From Planctomyces sp. (GTDB taxonomy: Bacteria > Planctomycetota > Planctomycetia > Planctomycetales > Planctomycetaceae), in assembly GCA_019636235.1 (NCBI GenBank), contig JAHBXW010000008.1:141387-205386 (forward strand): a DNA stretch of 64,000 nucleotides, in the 5' to 3' direction. How positions within the stretch are numbered: position 1 is the first letter of the stretch; every line of letters starts with the position of its first letter. Below are positions 57,377 through 64,000 of the stretch, one piece after another. A program made the position numbers and the translations under genes. The notes under the pieces are model-generated. The model was not told where the DNA came from. It worked only from the letters and a program-made list of their open reading frames with translations, and did no database searches.

Positions 57377-59176
57377 ATGACGCGATTCGTTGCGACGCTG
57401 GCGGCTGTCGTTGTGTTTCCGTTCGCTGAGAACGCGGTCCGGGCGGACGCGGTTCCCGCAGCAACCGCCGCATCGGACGCCGCGCAATCCGCACGGCCGA
57501 TCGACCGGCTGACGCCCACCCATAAGCAGGTGACCGTCATCAGGCCGCGGCACAACAACCAGGCGGTCGACCTGCAGACCTACTGCCTGAACGCCGACGG
57601 CGAGATTCTGGCCTGCGTCAGCCCCATGACGGAGTTCTCGGTCCGGGGCGGCGGCAAGGGAGCGAAGAGCTACGTTCAGATCTACTCCGCCGACGGCGAG
57701 TTGAAGGTCGAACATCCGCTGGACTTCGTGGCCACGGCGATCAACGTCTCGCCACAAGGCGATGTCTACGTCGCGGGGCAGGGACAGTTGGCCCGGTTGA
57801 ACTCCGACGGCACGGTCGCGCATCGCGCGCCAACGCCGAACATCGCCAATCCGGAAGAATTCAAGAAGCAGGCGATCGAGGACGCGAAGCGACAGCAGGA
57901 GGAATTCACCAGTCAGTTCCAGGAACTCATCGACCAGGCGGCCGCCTCGCTCACTGAGCTGGAGGCGATTCCCGAGGCCGATCGCACCCGGCAGCAGCAG
58001 GCGCAGGTCAAGCTGCTGCAGCGCCAGAAGGAAGTCTACGAACAGCAGCGCGACGCCATGAAGCTGCAGGCGGAGCAGTTTTTCAACATCGAGAGCGCGG
58101 TCCAGAACAAGTCCGGCATCACGGCCCTGGCGGTCACGGACCAGGACGTGTACGTCTGCTGCCAGTCGTTGAAGGGCCGCGGGTACGACGTGTGGCGGAC
58201 GGATCATGAGTTCCAGAACGGGACCGTCGTGCTGACCGGGTTGCTCGGCTGCTGCGGCCAGATGGACGTGCAGGCGGCGGGCGACCGGCTGTTCGTCGCG
58301 GAGAACACGAAGTTCAAGGTCGGCATCTACGACCGGGACGGCCAGCCGATCCACTCGTTCGGCAGCCGCGATCGGAAGGCGGAAGAGGGCTTCGGAAGCT
58401 GCTGCAATCCGATGAACGTTCGCTGCTGCCCGGACGGGGCGATTCTGGCGGCGGAGTCGAGCATCGGGAACATCAAGCGGTTCGACGCGGACGGCAAGCT
58501 GGTGCAGTTGATCGGCAAGGCGAAGATCGGCGGCGGCTGCAAGCATGTGGCGCTGGGCTGGGACGCGAAGCGCGACCGGTATTACATCATGCACGAGGAC
58601 AAGTCGGAGATTTGCGCGTTGTGGTCGCTGGCGGAGGCCCCGGAGCACACGGAGGACGAACTGCTGGCCAAGGCCGCGCGGGAGGGCCTGGGGGAGAAGC
58701 TGGTCGGCGGTTGGGCGCGCGAGGGGCTGGGACCGGCGAAGAAGCGCGCGGGCAGCGGAAACCCGGTGTCGTCTCTGCTGGGGGCGCTGTTCGGCGCGGG
58801 GGACGACGCTTCTGAAGGCTTCAATTCCGAAGTTCCGTTCGACCGCGTCGAATTCCATGCGGATGGTCGACAATCGGTGACGGGCGGTCGGCTGTCCGCA
58901 TACGGAACCGCCTGGAGCTGGTCCTGCGTGAAGCAGGACGGCTCGACGCTGTACGTCGCGGAGCTGCTGGAAGACATGGAGTACGAGAACGTGCGGATCG
59001 AGTTCGTCAACGACAACGAGATTCGCGTGGCGCTGCTGTACGGCGAGGCTGTCGCCTCGACGACGCGGTACCTGCGGGAAGGTTCGGAGCAGGCCCAGGA
59101 GGCTGGCGAAGCGGTTGCGGAACCCGCTGTCGGGGAGGCGGGCGCTCCGGTCGAAACGTCGGTCGTGGAGCCGTAG
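57377..59176 (+). CDS. Secreted NHL-type propeller with coiled coil and four vicinal Cys pairs
   Basis: The 599-residue product has a signal peptide (FVATLAAVVVFPFAENAVRA, cleavage near residue 28) and a propeller-like body (QTYCLNADGEILACVSP; AINVSPQGDVYVAGQGQLARL). A helical coiled coil interrupts it at about 155-240 (QQQAQVKLLQRQKEVYEQQR). Cys pairs lie at 261-262 (VCCQ), 292-293 (GCCGQ), 342-343 (SCCNP) and 350-351 (RCCPDG), with a further single Cys in GGGCKHVALGWD. NHL-type repeats include RLFVAENTKFKVGIYDRDG and AAESSIGNIKRFDADG. An AGGAGG site sits 6 bases before the ATG. Metal or thiol chemistry is an inference. The PhnD-type gene follows by 85 bp. Confidence 0.85.
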   Translation: MTRFVATLAAVVVFPFAENAVRADAVPAATAASDAAQSARPIDRLTPTHKQVTVIRPRHNNQAVDLQTYCLNADGEILACVSPMTEFSVRGGGKGAKSYVQIYSADGELKVEHPLDFVATAINVSPQGDVYVAGQGQLARLNSDGTVAHRAPTPNIANPEEFKKQAIEDAKRQQEEFTSQFQELIDQAAASLTELEAIPEADRTRQQQAQVKLLQRQKEVYEQQRDAMKLQAEQFFNIESAVQNKSGITALAVTDQDVYVCCQSLKGRGYDVWRTDHEFQNGTVVLTGLLGCCGQMDVQAAGDRLFVAENTKFKVGIYDRDGQPIHSFGSRDRKAEEGFGSCCNPMNVRCCPDGAILAAESSIGNIKRFDADGKLVQLIGKAKIGGGCKHVALGWDAKRDRYYIMHEDKSEICALWSLAEAPEHTEDELLAKAAREGLGEKLVGGWAREGLGPAKKRAGSGNPVSSLLGALFGAGDDASEGFNSEVPFDRVEFHADGRQSVTGGRLSAYGTAWSWSCVKQDGSTLYVAELLEDMEYENVRIEFVNDNEIRVALLYGEAVASTTRYLREGSEQAQEAGEAVAEPAVGEAGAPVETSVVEP

Positions 59177-59261
59177 CGGTTCGTGGAGGCATTCGCGCGG
59201 GCCGCTCAGTTCCCATTCCAGTCAAGCACGGGCGTCTGCGGGCGCCCTCGGAGGTTTTGAG

Positions 59262-60152
59262 ATGCGTCGAATTTTATCGTGTTGCCTGCTGGCGGCCGTG
59301 GTCGCCCTGGCGGGTCTGCTGGCGGACTCGGGCATTCGCGCCGATCAATCGAATTCGCCCGAACCGATTGTCGTGGTGGTGATGGACCCGATGTCCGCGC
59401 CGCTGTCGTGCGACTGCGTCAAAGGCTACGCCCAGCGCAAGTACGAACACCTCGGCGCGTTCCTGCAGAAGCAGCTGGGCCGGCCGGTCAAGGTGCATTG
59501 GTCGGAGTCGCTGGAGACGGCCCTCAAGGACAAGACCGACGGCAAGGTCAGCATCGTGATCGGCAAGCACTCGGTGGCGCTGTCGGATGCGAAGCTCGTC
59601 GATGTGAAACTCGCCCCCATCGCCAGCCTGACCGACAAGTCAGGCAAGTCGACCCAGACCGGCCTGATCGTCGTCCGCAAGGACGATGCCGCCCAGGGGC
59701 CCGGGGATCTGGCCGGCTACCGGATCTTCTTCGGTCCGCAGGACTGCGATGAAAAGTCCGCCGCTCCCATGGCGATGCTGAAGGAGCAGGGAGTCGCGCT
59801 CCCGGAGAAGCCCGAAATTTATGGCTCCTGCACCGACGCGACGTCGGCGCTCATGGAACTCAAGCCGGACGTGAAAGCGGCCGCCGTCATCTCCAGCTAC
59901 GCCGCGCCGCTGCTGGAAGGCTGCGGAACCATTCAGAAGGGGGACCTGCGAGTCGTCGCGGAAAGCGACGCCGTGCCGTTCATCACGGCGTTCGTCAACG
60001 AATCGCTGGGGGCGGACGATCGGCAGGCGATCCAGCAGGCGTTGCTCGAGGTGGGGACGCACGTCGACCTGCTGCTGGCTCTGGAGACCAAGACCGGCTT
60101 CGAAGCCTGGAAGGACGACGCGGACAGCACGGTTGCAAAAAAAAAGAACTGA
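59262..60152 (+). CDS. PhnD/SsuA-type periplasmic binding protein
   Basis: The 296-residue product has a signal peptide (LSCCLLAAVVALAGLLADSGIRA) and a type 2 periplasmic binding fold: EPIVVVVMDPMSAPLSCDCVKGY near 34-55, FLQKQLGRPVKVHWSESLETAL near 65-87, VIGKHSVALSD near 100, DLAGYRIFFGPQDCDEKSAAPM near 150 and AVISSYAAPLLEGCG near 205. PhnD-type proteins bind small oxyanions or metabolites for transport. Extra Cys residues (CDC, QDCDE, GSCTDA, EGCG) are unusual and may bind metal. The gene ends within a run of nine A bases, at which the frame of a PQQ-like propeller opens one base back. Zero-frame translation stops at TGA 60150-60152. Confidence 0.88.
   Translation: MRRILSCCLLAAVVALAGLLADSGIRADQSNSPEPIVVVVMDPMSAPLSCDCVKGYAQRKYEHLGAFLQKQLGRPVKVHWSESLETALKDKTDGKVSIVIGKHSVALSDAKLVDVKLAPIASLTDKSGKSTQTGLIVVRKDDAAQGPGDLAGYRIFFGPQDCDEKSAAPMAMLKEQGVALPEKPEIYGSCTDATSALMELKPDVKAAAVISSYAAPLLEGCGTIQKGDLRVVAESDAVPFITAFVNESLGADDRQAIQQALLEVGTHVDLLLALETKTGFEAWKDDADSTVAKKKN
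60140..60146 (+). promoter_or_regulatory. A-AAA-AAG slippery heptamer, candidate -1 frameshift site
   Basis: In the reading frame of the PhnD-type gene the 3' end reads GCA AAA AAA AAG AAC TGA. The heptamer A-AAA-AAG at 60140-60146 is the same sequence and phase as the dnaX slip site of E. coli. A -1 shift avoids the TGA and joins the PQQ-like frame. Only weak stimulatory features are visible: no Shine-Dalgarno at the usual 10-base distance, and a 5-bp GGGCG/CGCCC hairpin (60163-60184) downstream. Confidence 0.55.
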
Positions 60153-61366
60153 CGTCGATTGCGGGCGGTGAGCCCCCTGCGCCCTCGGACAACGGCGACT
60201 GGCCGAGTTGGCGGGGGGCGGATCGCACGGGCCGCGTGGGCTGGCTGCCGGAGGAACTTCCGAAGGCCGCCCGTCCCCGCTGGTCCGTTCGAGTTCCCGG
60301 CGACGGGCTGGGCGGCCTGGCCGCGGCGGAAGGGGTGGTCGTCCTCGGCTGCCGGGATGCGACCGATGCCCGGGACGTCTTCGTCTGCCTGGACGGGGCA
60401 ACCGGGCTGGAGTTCTGGACGGCATCGTACGCCGCACCCGGCGCGATCGATTACGGGAACGCGCCCCGGGCGACGCCCGTGATCCATGAGGGCCGGGTCT
60501 GGACGTTCGGCGCGTTTGGCCACGTCCACTGCTACGACCTGGCGACCGGCGAGGTCGTCTGGGCGCGGGACCTGGCGCGGGATTGTCAGACGCCCCGGCT
60601 CGATTGGGGGCTGGCCGGTTCCCCGCTGCTCGTCGATGGCCGGCTGATCGTTCAGCCCGGCGGGCTGAAAGCCGGCATCGTGGCCCTGAATGCGGAAACG
60701 GGCGAGACGCTCTGGCAGTCCGCTGGGGGCCTTCCCGGGCATTCGTCGTTCGTCCTGCACCGCACGGGCGAGGCCAGCCAGTTGATCGGCTACGACCGCC
60801 TGTCGCTGGGAGGTTGGGACCTGTCGACGGGGGAGCGGCGCTGGTCGATCGTGCCGCCGCTGAAGGGGGACTTCAACGTTCCAACGCCGCTGGTGCTGAA
60901 CGACCGGATCATCGTATCGACGGAGAACAACGGGACGCGGTCGTACGCGCTCGACGCGCGGGGCATTCCGGAGGCGCGGCCAACGGGGCGGAATATCGAC
61001 CTCATTCCGGACTCGTCGACGCCCGTCGCCATGGAAGAGCGGATCTACGGCGTGGCCAATGGGTTGTTCTGTTTGAGCGCGGCCAGCGGGCTCGAGGAAC
61101 TCTGGCGGCTGGAGGAGCCGGAGTTCTACGTGTACGCGAGCCTGATCGCCTCCCCGCGACAGAACCGGTTGCTGGTTCTGACTTCGCGCGCGGAACTCGT
61201 GCTGGTGCAGGACGAAGGTTCCCAGGGGCGGGTGCTGTCGCGACTGTCCTTGCGGGACGATGGGTCGGAGGCGCTGTCGCATCCGGCGCTGGTGGGCGGG
61301 ATGCTGTACTATCGGATCGGCCGGGACGTGGCCGCGCTGCCGCTGGAAGGCTCGGCGACGCGTTGA
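60146..61366 (+). CDS. PQQ-like beta-propeller domain, reached by -1 shift from the PhnD-type gene
   Basis: The frame encodes a PQQ-binding-like propeller of about 400 residues: NGDWPSWRGADRTG near its start (the planctomycete DWPxxRGxxRxG entry motif), GLGGLAAAEGVVVLGCRD, VFVCLDGATGLEFW, RVWTFGAFGHVHCYDLATGEVVWA and IVALNAETGETLW repeats. The first ATG/GTG/TTG in this frame after an upstream stop at 59750-59752 is GTG 60236, which lies beyond the DWPSWRG motif. The complete domain therefore needs entry from the PhnD-type frame at the A9 run, giving a fusion of about 700 residues. If there is no shift, the truncated 376-residue form from GTG 60236 would lack the motif. Confidence 0.8.
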   Translation, partial: ELTSIAGGEPPAPSDNGDWPSWRGADRTGRVGWLPEELPKAARPRWSVRVPGDGLGGLAAAEGVVVLGCRDATDARDVFVCLDGATGLEFWTASYAAPGAIDYGNAPRATPVIHEGRVWTFGAFGHVHCYDLATGEVVWARDLARDCQTPRLDWGLAGSPLLVDGRLIVQPGGLKAGIVALNAETGETLWQSAGGLPGHSSFVLHRTGEASQLIGYDRLSLGGWDLSTGERRWSIVPPLKGDFNVPTPLVLNDRIIVSTENNGTRSYALDARGIPEARPTGRNIDLIPDSSTPVAMEERIYGVANGLFCLSAASGLEELWRLEEPEFYVYASLIASPRQNRLLVLTSRAELVLVQDEGSQGRVLSRLSLRDDGSEALSHPALVGGMLYYRIGRDVAALPLEGSATR

Positions 61367-61398
61367 GGGCCGTCCGCGATACAGGAAGGACAAGCCGC

Positions 61399-62235
61399 GT
61401 GACGTTCGACCGCCCCACGATCCTGATGTGTCCCCCCGACTACTATGGGATCGAATACGAGATCAATCCCTGGATGAGCCGCAGCCGGGCCAGCGACCGG
61501 GACCGGGCTCAACTGCAATGGCAGGCCCTGCGGAACCAGCTCGAGTCGCTGGGGGTCGACATCCGCCTGCTGGCCCCTCAACCCGGGCTGCCGGACCTGG
61601 TGTTCACGGCGAACGCCGGGCTGGTGCATCGGGACGTCGTGTACCTGTCGCGGTTTCGTCATCCCGAACGGCAGCGGGAGACGCCCTTCAATCGGGCCTG
61701 GTTTGAGGCGGCGGGGTTCTCGGCCCGCGACCTCCCTCCCGGTGGCGACTTCGAAGGCGCCGGGGACGCGCTGTTCGTCGGCGAGACGCTGGTCGCCGGG
61801 TATCTCGTTCGCAGCGACGCCCGCGCCGAGCAGGACCTGGCGGCGGAAATCGGCTGCCAGGTCATTCCCGCTCAGCTCGTGGATGACCGCTATTACCATC
61901 TGGACACCTGCTTCTGTCCGTTGAACGCCACGACGGCGATCTGGCATCCGCCGGCGTTCGATGACTACGGCCGCCGGGCGATTGAAGCGGCGGCGCCGCA
62001 GCTGATCGCCGTCGCGGAGGCCGAGGCGCAGCGGTTCGCCTGCAACGCGGTGGTCGTGGGGCGGGACGTCGTCCTGAACACGGGGTGCGAGCAACTGGGG
62101 CGCGAGCTGGAGCGGATCGGCTATCGCGCGCATCCTGTCGAACTGGATGAGTTCATCAAGGCGGGGGGGAGTGCGAAATGTCTGACGCTGCGGCTGGACG
62201 GCGAGGACGCGGCGGCGTGGACGGACCGCGCATAA
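61399..62235 (+). CDS. Amidinotransferase/dimethylarginine dimethylaminohydrolase-like protein
   Basis: The 278-residue product belongs to the guanidino-modifying amidinotransferase superfamily. Landmarks are LMCPPDYYGIEYEINPWM at the start, DLVFTANAGLV near 66, PPGGDFEGAGDALF near 113 (substrate-binding acidic residues), the catalytic His167 in YYHLDTCFCPL and the nucleophile Cys261 in GGSAKCLTL. Such enzymes hydrolyse or transfer the guanidinium group of arginine derivatives; this protein cannot be assigned to arginine deiminase, DDAH or citrullinase by eye. GTG 61399 has an AGGAAGGA ribosome site 9 bases upstream. Confidence 0.88.
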   Translation: MTFDRPTILMCPPDYYGIEYEINPWMSRSRASDRDRAQLQWQALRNQLESLGVDIRLLAPQPGLPDLVFTANAGLVHRDVVYLSRFRHPERQRETPFNRAWFEAAGFSARDLPPGGDFEGAGDALFVGETLVAGYLVRSDARAEQDLAAEIGCQVIPAQLVDDRYYHLDTCFCPLNATTAIWHPPAFDDYGRRAIEAAAPQLIAVAEAEAQRFACNAVVVGRDVVLNTGCEQLGRELERIGYRAHPVELDEFIKAGGSAKCLTLRLDGEDAAAWTDRA

Positions 62236-62261
62236 AAAAACCGCCGCGATGAACGCGGCGG
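62234..62261 (-). terminator. Rho-independent terminator of tRNA-Ala
   Basis: On the minus strand, CCGCCGCG pairs with CGCGGCGG (62261-62254 with 62248-62241; 5-base loop) and is followed by seven T bases (62240-62234). It begins 3 bases after the tRNA 3' end, and its T-run overlaps the stop codon of the opposite amidinotransferase gene. Confidence 0.88.
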
Positions 62262-62263
62262 AG

Positions 62264-62336
62264 TGGAGGCGAAGGGAGTCGAACCCTCGACCTCAGCATT
62301 GCGAACGCTGCGCTCTCCCAACTGAGCTACGCCCCC
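62264..62336 (-). tRNA. tRNA-Ala (anticodon CGC)
   Basis: The minus strand folds as a 73-base tRNA: acceptor GGGGGCG with CGCCTCC plus discriminator A, D-arm GCTC/GAGC, anticodon stem CAGCG/TGCTG with loop TTCGCAA giving CGC (reads GCG, alanine), and T-arm GAGGGTTCGACTCCC. CCA is not encoded. Confidence 0.95.
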
Positions 62337-62685
62337 GAGGTCTGTTTTCCGTCCCGACCCGCCCGCAGGCGTCCCGAAGCGGAAGCGGGCAGGATAGCCG
62401 CTGGCCGGGGCGTTGAGAAGCGAGCATTTTCGAAGTTCGCTGGCTGGCGTCCCGGGGCGGAATTCTCAAGGCATTCTCCGGAATGGCAGCCGACGTTCCC
62501 GCAGCGCGCGCCGTCCGCGACGCCCCTGCGGTAGCGCCACCCGGGGCTGGCCGCCCGGCGCGTCACACGCACGGCTGCTGAGTCCCGGCCGGGCGGCGCC
62601 GCGCGAGCAAGCGCCACTCCTTCCGGCGCCGGGCAGCGTCGATGAGCACGGGCCGTTTGGTCCAGCCCCCGCAGGCGTCGCCGGA
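62337..62685. other. Intergenic region upstream of tRNA-Ala
   Basis: I see no gene in these 349 bases. They hold the upstream region of tRNA-Ala and the 3' flank of the secreted protein gene. A GCGCCACCCGGGG stretch near 62534 faintly recalls the dispersed palindromes but does not form the same hairpin. Confidence 0.4.
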
Positions 62686-63645
62686 TCACTCCGACTTCAG
62701 ATCGATCAAAGGCATCGGTCTTTCGACCAACTCCATGTCGGACGTGGTGTAGCCTTCGAACCATCGACATCTCATGGCTTCCGTGCCTGTGACGACGAAA
62801 ATCTCGGACAGACTCTCCTGTTTATAAAATCGTTCCAGGAAGTTCTCGGTCCCGAAGGGGGACGTCGGAACGATGACGAACTGGATCTCGGACGCAGGGA
62901 TCGACAGGACGCTCGGCAGCCAGGCCCGAAACTGCATGGAGTACAGATGGTCGTTCGCCCCGCGCACCGCGAGTCCGGGGACTTCGGGCCCATGCTTCCA
63001 GTCGTCGACCACAGGCTCGTGGCCTGGCAGGAGGGCGCGATAGGACCATGCCCACTGACCTTTCCAGATCGGCCACTTCGGGTCGTATCCCGGCGGCCGC
63101 TCCGTTCCGCCGGGACGATCGCCTTGGCCCTCCGGCGCGTCGAGCAACGGATCCGACTGCCCGCCGCGCATCCAGTTCTCGTTGTACAACAGGCCGATTC
63201 GCGTCGCTTCCTGGCCCAGCCAGGGCGCGTTGCGTCCGAAATCGCGGTTGTAGACGAACAGCATGAACGGCCCCAACTCAAACTCCCTCCGATCACCCGC
63301 ATCTGTGTAGGTGACTTCCACATGCTTGATGTAGTCAGGTTCACGCCTCAGCGTGTGGTACAGCCTGACCAGCGTGCGAACCTCGTCGCGGGAAATGTCC
63401 GTGATCCTGAGCCGGCCGTATCCGGTCCAGTATCCCATGTATCGACGCTCCTCTGGCGGCGAATACTGCAGCACGAACTCGTCAGTCGCGCCGTCCAGGA
63501 ACGGCTTCCAGGCGAGCGTGGCGTCCTCGTCCAGGGTGCACAGAAAATACGCGTCGCCGGGAATGAACCCCTCGTTGCCCAGCAAGCGACCGCCGGGGAA
63601 CAGCAGGCCAGCCAGCATCGCAGCGGTGATCGTCGACGATTTCAT
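62686..63645 (-). CDS. Secreted protein of unknown function
   Basis: The 319-residue product starts with a signal peptide (STITAAMLAGLLFPGGRLLG). The mature region contains IPGDAYFLCTLDEDATLAWKPFLDGATDEFVLQYSPPEER, YWTGYGRLRITDISRDEVRTLVRLYH, WPIWKGQWAWSYRALLPGHEPVVDDW and a Trp/Tyr-rich middle. No known motif is seen. ATG 63645 overlaps the stop of a 24-codon ORF as ATGA, and AGGAG lies upstream of it. The gene is the last complete one in the window. Confidence 0.75.
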   Translation of the reverse strand: MKSSTITAAMLAGLLFPGGRLLGNEGFIPGDAYFLCTLDEDATLAWKPFLDGATDEFVLQYSPPEERRYMGYWTGYGRLRITDISRDEVRTLVRLYHTLRREPDYIKHVEVTYTDAGDRREFELGPFMLFVYNRDFGRNAPWLGQEATRIGLLYNENWMRGGQSDPLLDAPEGQGDRPGGTERPPGYDPKWPIWKGQWAWSYRALLPGHEPVVDDWKHGPEVPGLAVRGANDHLYSMQFRAWLPSVLSIPASEIQFVIVPTSPFGTENFLERFYKQESLSEIFVVTGTEAMRCRWFEGYTTSDMELVERPMPLIDLKSE

Positions 63646-63716
63646 GCCTGCAGCTCCTGTGGAAAGTGAAACAGCGCCTCGCCCCACTCCGCTTTAAGGG
63701 CATGCTCACTGGTCAT
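63642..63716 (-). CDS. Tiny upstream ORF (24 codons) overlapping the next gene
   Basis: ATG 63716 is preceded by AGAGGAAG with 3-4 base spacing and opens a 24-residue frame (MTSEHALKAEWGEALFHFPQ, then ELQA) whose TGA overlaps the ATG of the secreted protein gene as ATGA. The layout is that of a leader peptide or translationally coupled small gene. The frame remains open further upstream to 63995, but that part overlaps a dispersed palindrome and looks non-coding. No family is known. Confidence 0.45.
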   Translation of the reverse strand: MTSEHALKAEWGEALFHFPQELQA

Positions 63717-64000
63717 GAACTTCCTCTTACGAAATCCCGGTACGGCTGGCAAAGCCGGGTCGTCGCCTGGAGTCGAGAAAGTCAGCTTCCGGCTGGCCGT
63801 GGTCGAGCGCCCTGGCGCACGCGGGATGGGACGATGTTCCGTTGCGAATCGATCCGGTCGACGTACAGGAATCGCTTCGTTTGTAAGCGCACGGCCCAGC
63901 AGAGCCGTGGCACGCAGGATCCGAGGCGTCCAACCGGCCACCCCGCCCAAAAACGCAAACGGATCAACCGGGCCGCCACCTTTCTTCACGCTCACAAAAG
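63717..64000. other. Intergenic DNA at the right edge
   Basis: I see no supported gene here. A shorter copy of the dispersed palindrome lies at 63888-63915. The window ends before any further gene can be judged. Confidence 0.4.
63888..63915 (-). repeat. Dispersed palindromic repeat, copy 3 (divergent)
   Basis: On the minus strand the core is CACGGC, eight-base loop, GCCGTG, preceded by GTGC. The CACGG...CCGTG frame matches the two longer copies at 23971 and 44302, but the loop and inner stem differ. Confidence 0.4.

Noticed and set aside
62531..62560. Possible fourth copy of the dispersed palindrome
   Set aside because: It shares GCGCCAC and a GC-rich core but does not form the same CACGG/CCGTG hairpin; similarity may come from base composition.
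63717..63995. Longer version of the small ORF near the right edge, starting at 63995
   Set aside because: It crosses a dispersed palindrome and has no ribosome site at its start, whereas ATG 63716 has AGAGGAAG.

Overview
The window is GC-rich bacterial chromosome, densely and bidirectionally coded, and almost certainly from a planctomycete, probably order Planctomycetales. The evidence is the protein repertoire: a DUF1559 pseudopilin-type head domain, DUF1570, DUF1573, secreted sorbosone-dehydrogenase-like and PQQ-type beta-propellers, Hanks-type Ser/Thr kinases with membrane tails, a secreted Gfo/Idh/MocA protein with a twin-arginine leader, and TadE/TadG-like proteins. lpxK indicates a lipid A outer membrane. 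I see no prophage, insertion sequence, CRISPR array or rRNA. Two tRNA genes are present: Leu(UAG) and Ala(CGC).

Layout. 1-8.5 kb: a truncated membrane protein, a PP2C phosphatase, a secreted propeller, secreted or membrane hypotheticals, a VOC protein, tRNA-Leu and a ribosome hibernation-type factor with a clear terminator. 8.7-9.9 kb: nuoI and nuoA as an isolated pair. 10-18 kb: a DUF1570 protein, a polysaccharide deacetylase, and a four-gene minus-strand run (DUF58, GNAT acetyltransferase, GH3-type ligase, DUF2156). 18-23 kb: a plus-strand run of Ser/Thr kinase, Gfo/Idh/MocA protein and a Pro/Gln-rich coiled-coil protein, followed by about 0.9 kb of repeat-bearing intergenic DNA. 24-37 kb: housekeeping genes (pepT, ribBA, pcm, typA, polA) mixed with small or secreted proteins.

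37-41 kb: three TadE/TadG-like genes ending at a strong hairpin terminator. 41-44 kb: a BlaI-type repressor translationally coupled to an M56 (BlaR1-like) membrane protease that carries a C-terminal DUF1559 domain. 44-47 kb: gatC-gatA-lpxK with overlapping genes. 47.6-50.2 kb: an NtrC-type sigma-54 response regulator and a soluble histidine kinase with an N-terminal globin-sensor domain. 50-57 kb: a lipoprotein, a second Ser/Thr kinase with a DFN motif, a Gly-rich secreted protein and a prolyl oligopeptidase.

57-61 kb is the most unusual part: a secreted NHL-type propeller with four vicinal Cys-Cys pairs, a Cys-containing PhnD-type binding protein, and a PQQ-like propeller whose conserved N-terminus can only be reached from the PhnD-type gene by a -1 shift on an A-AAA-AAG heptamer within nine A residues. 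The window ends with an amidinotransferase-family protein, tRNA-Ala with its terminator, and a secreted protein preceded by a tiny overlapping ORF.

All functional statements come from reading motifs by eye; no database search was run.
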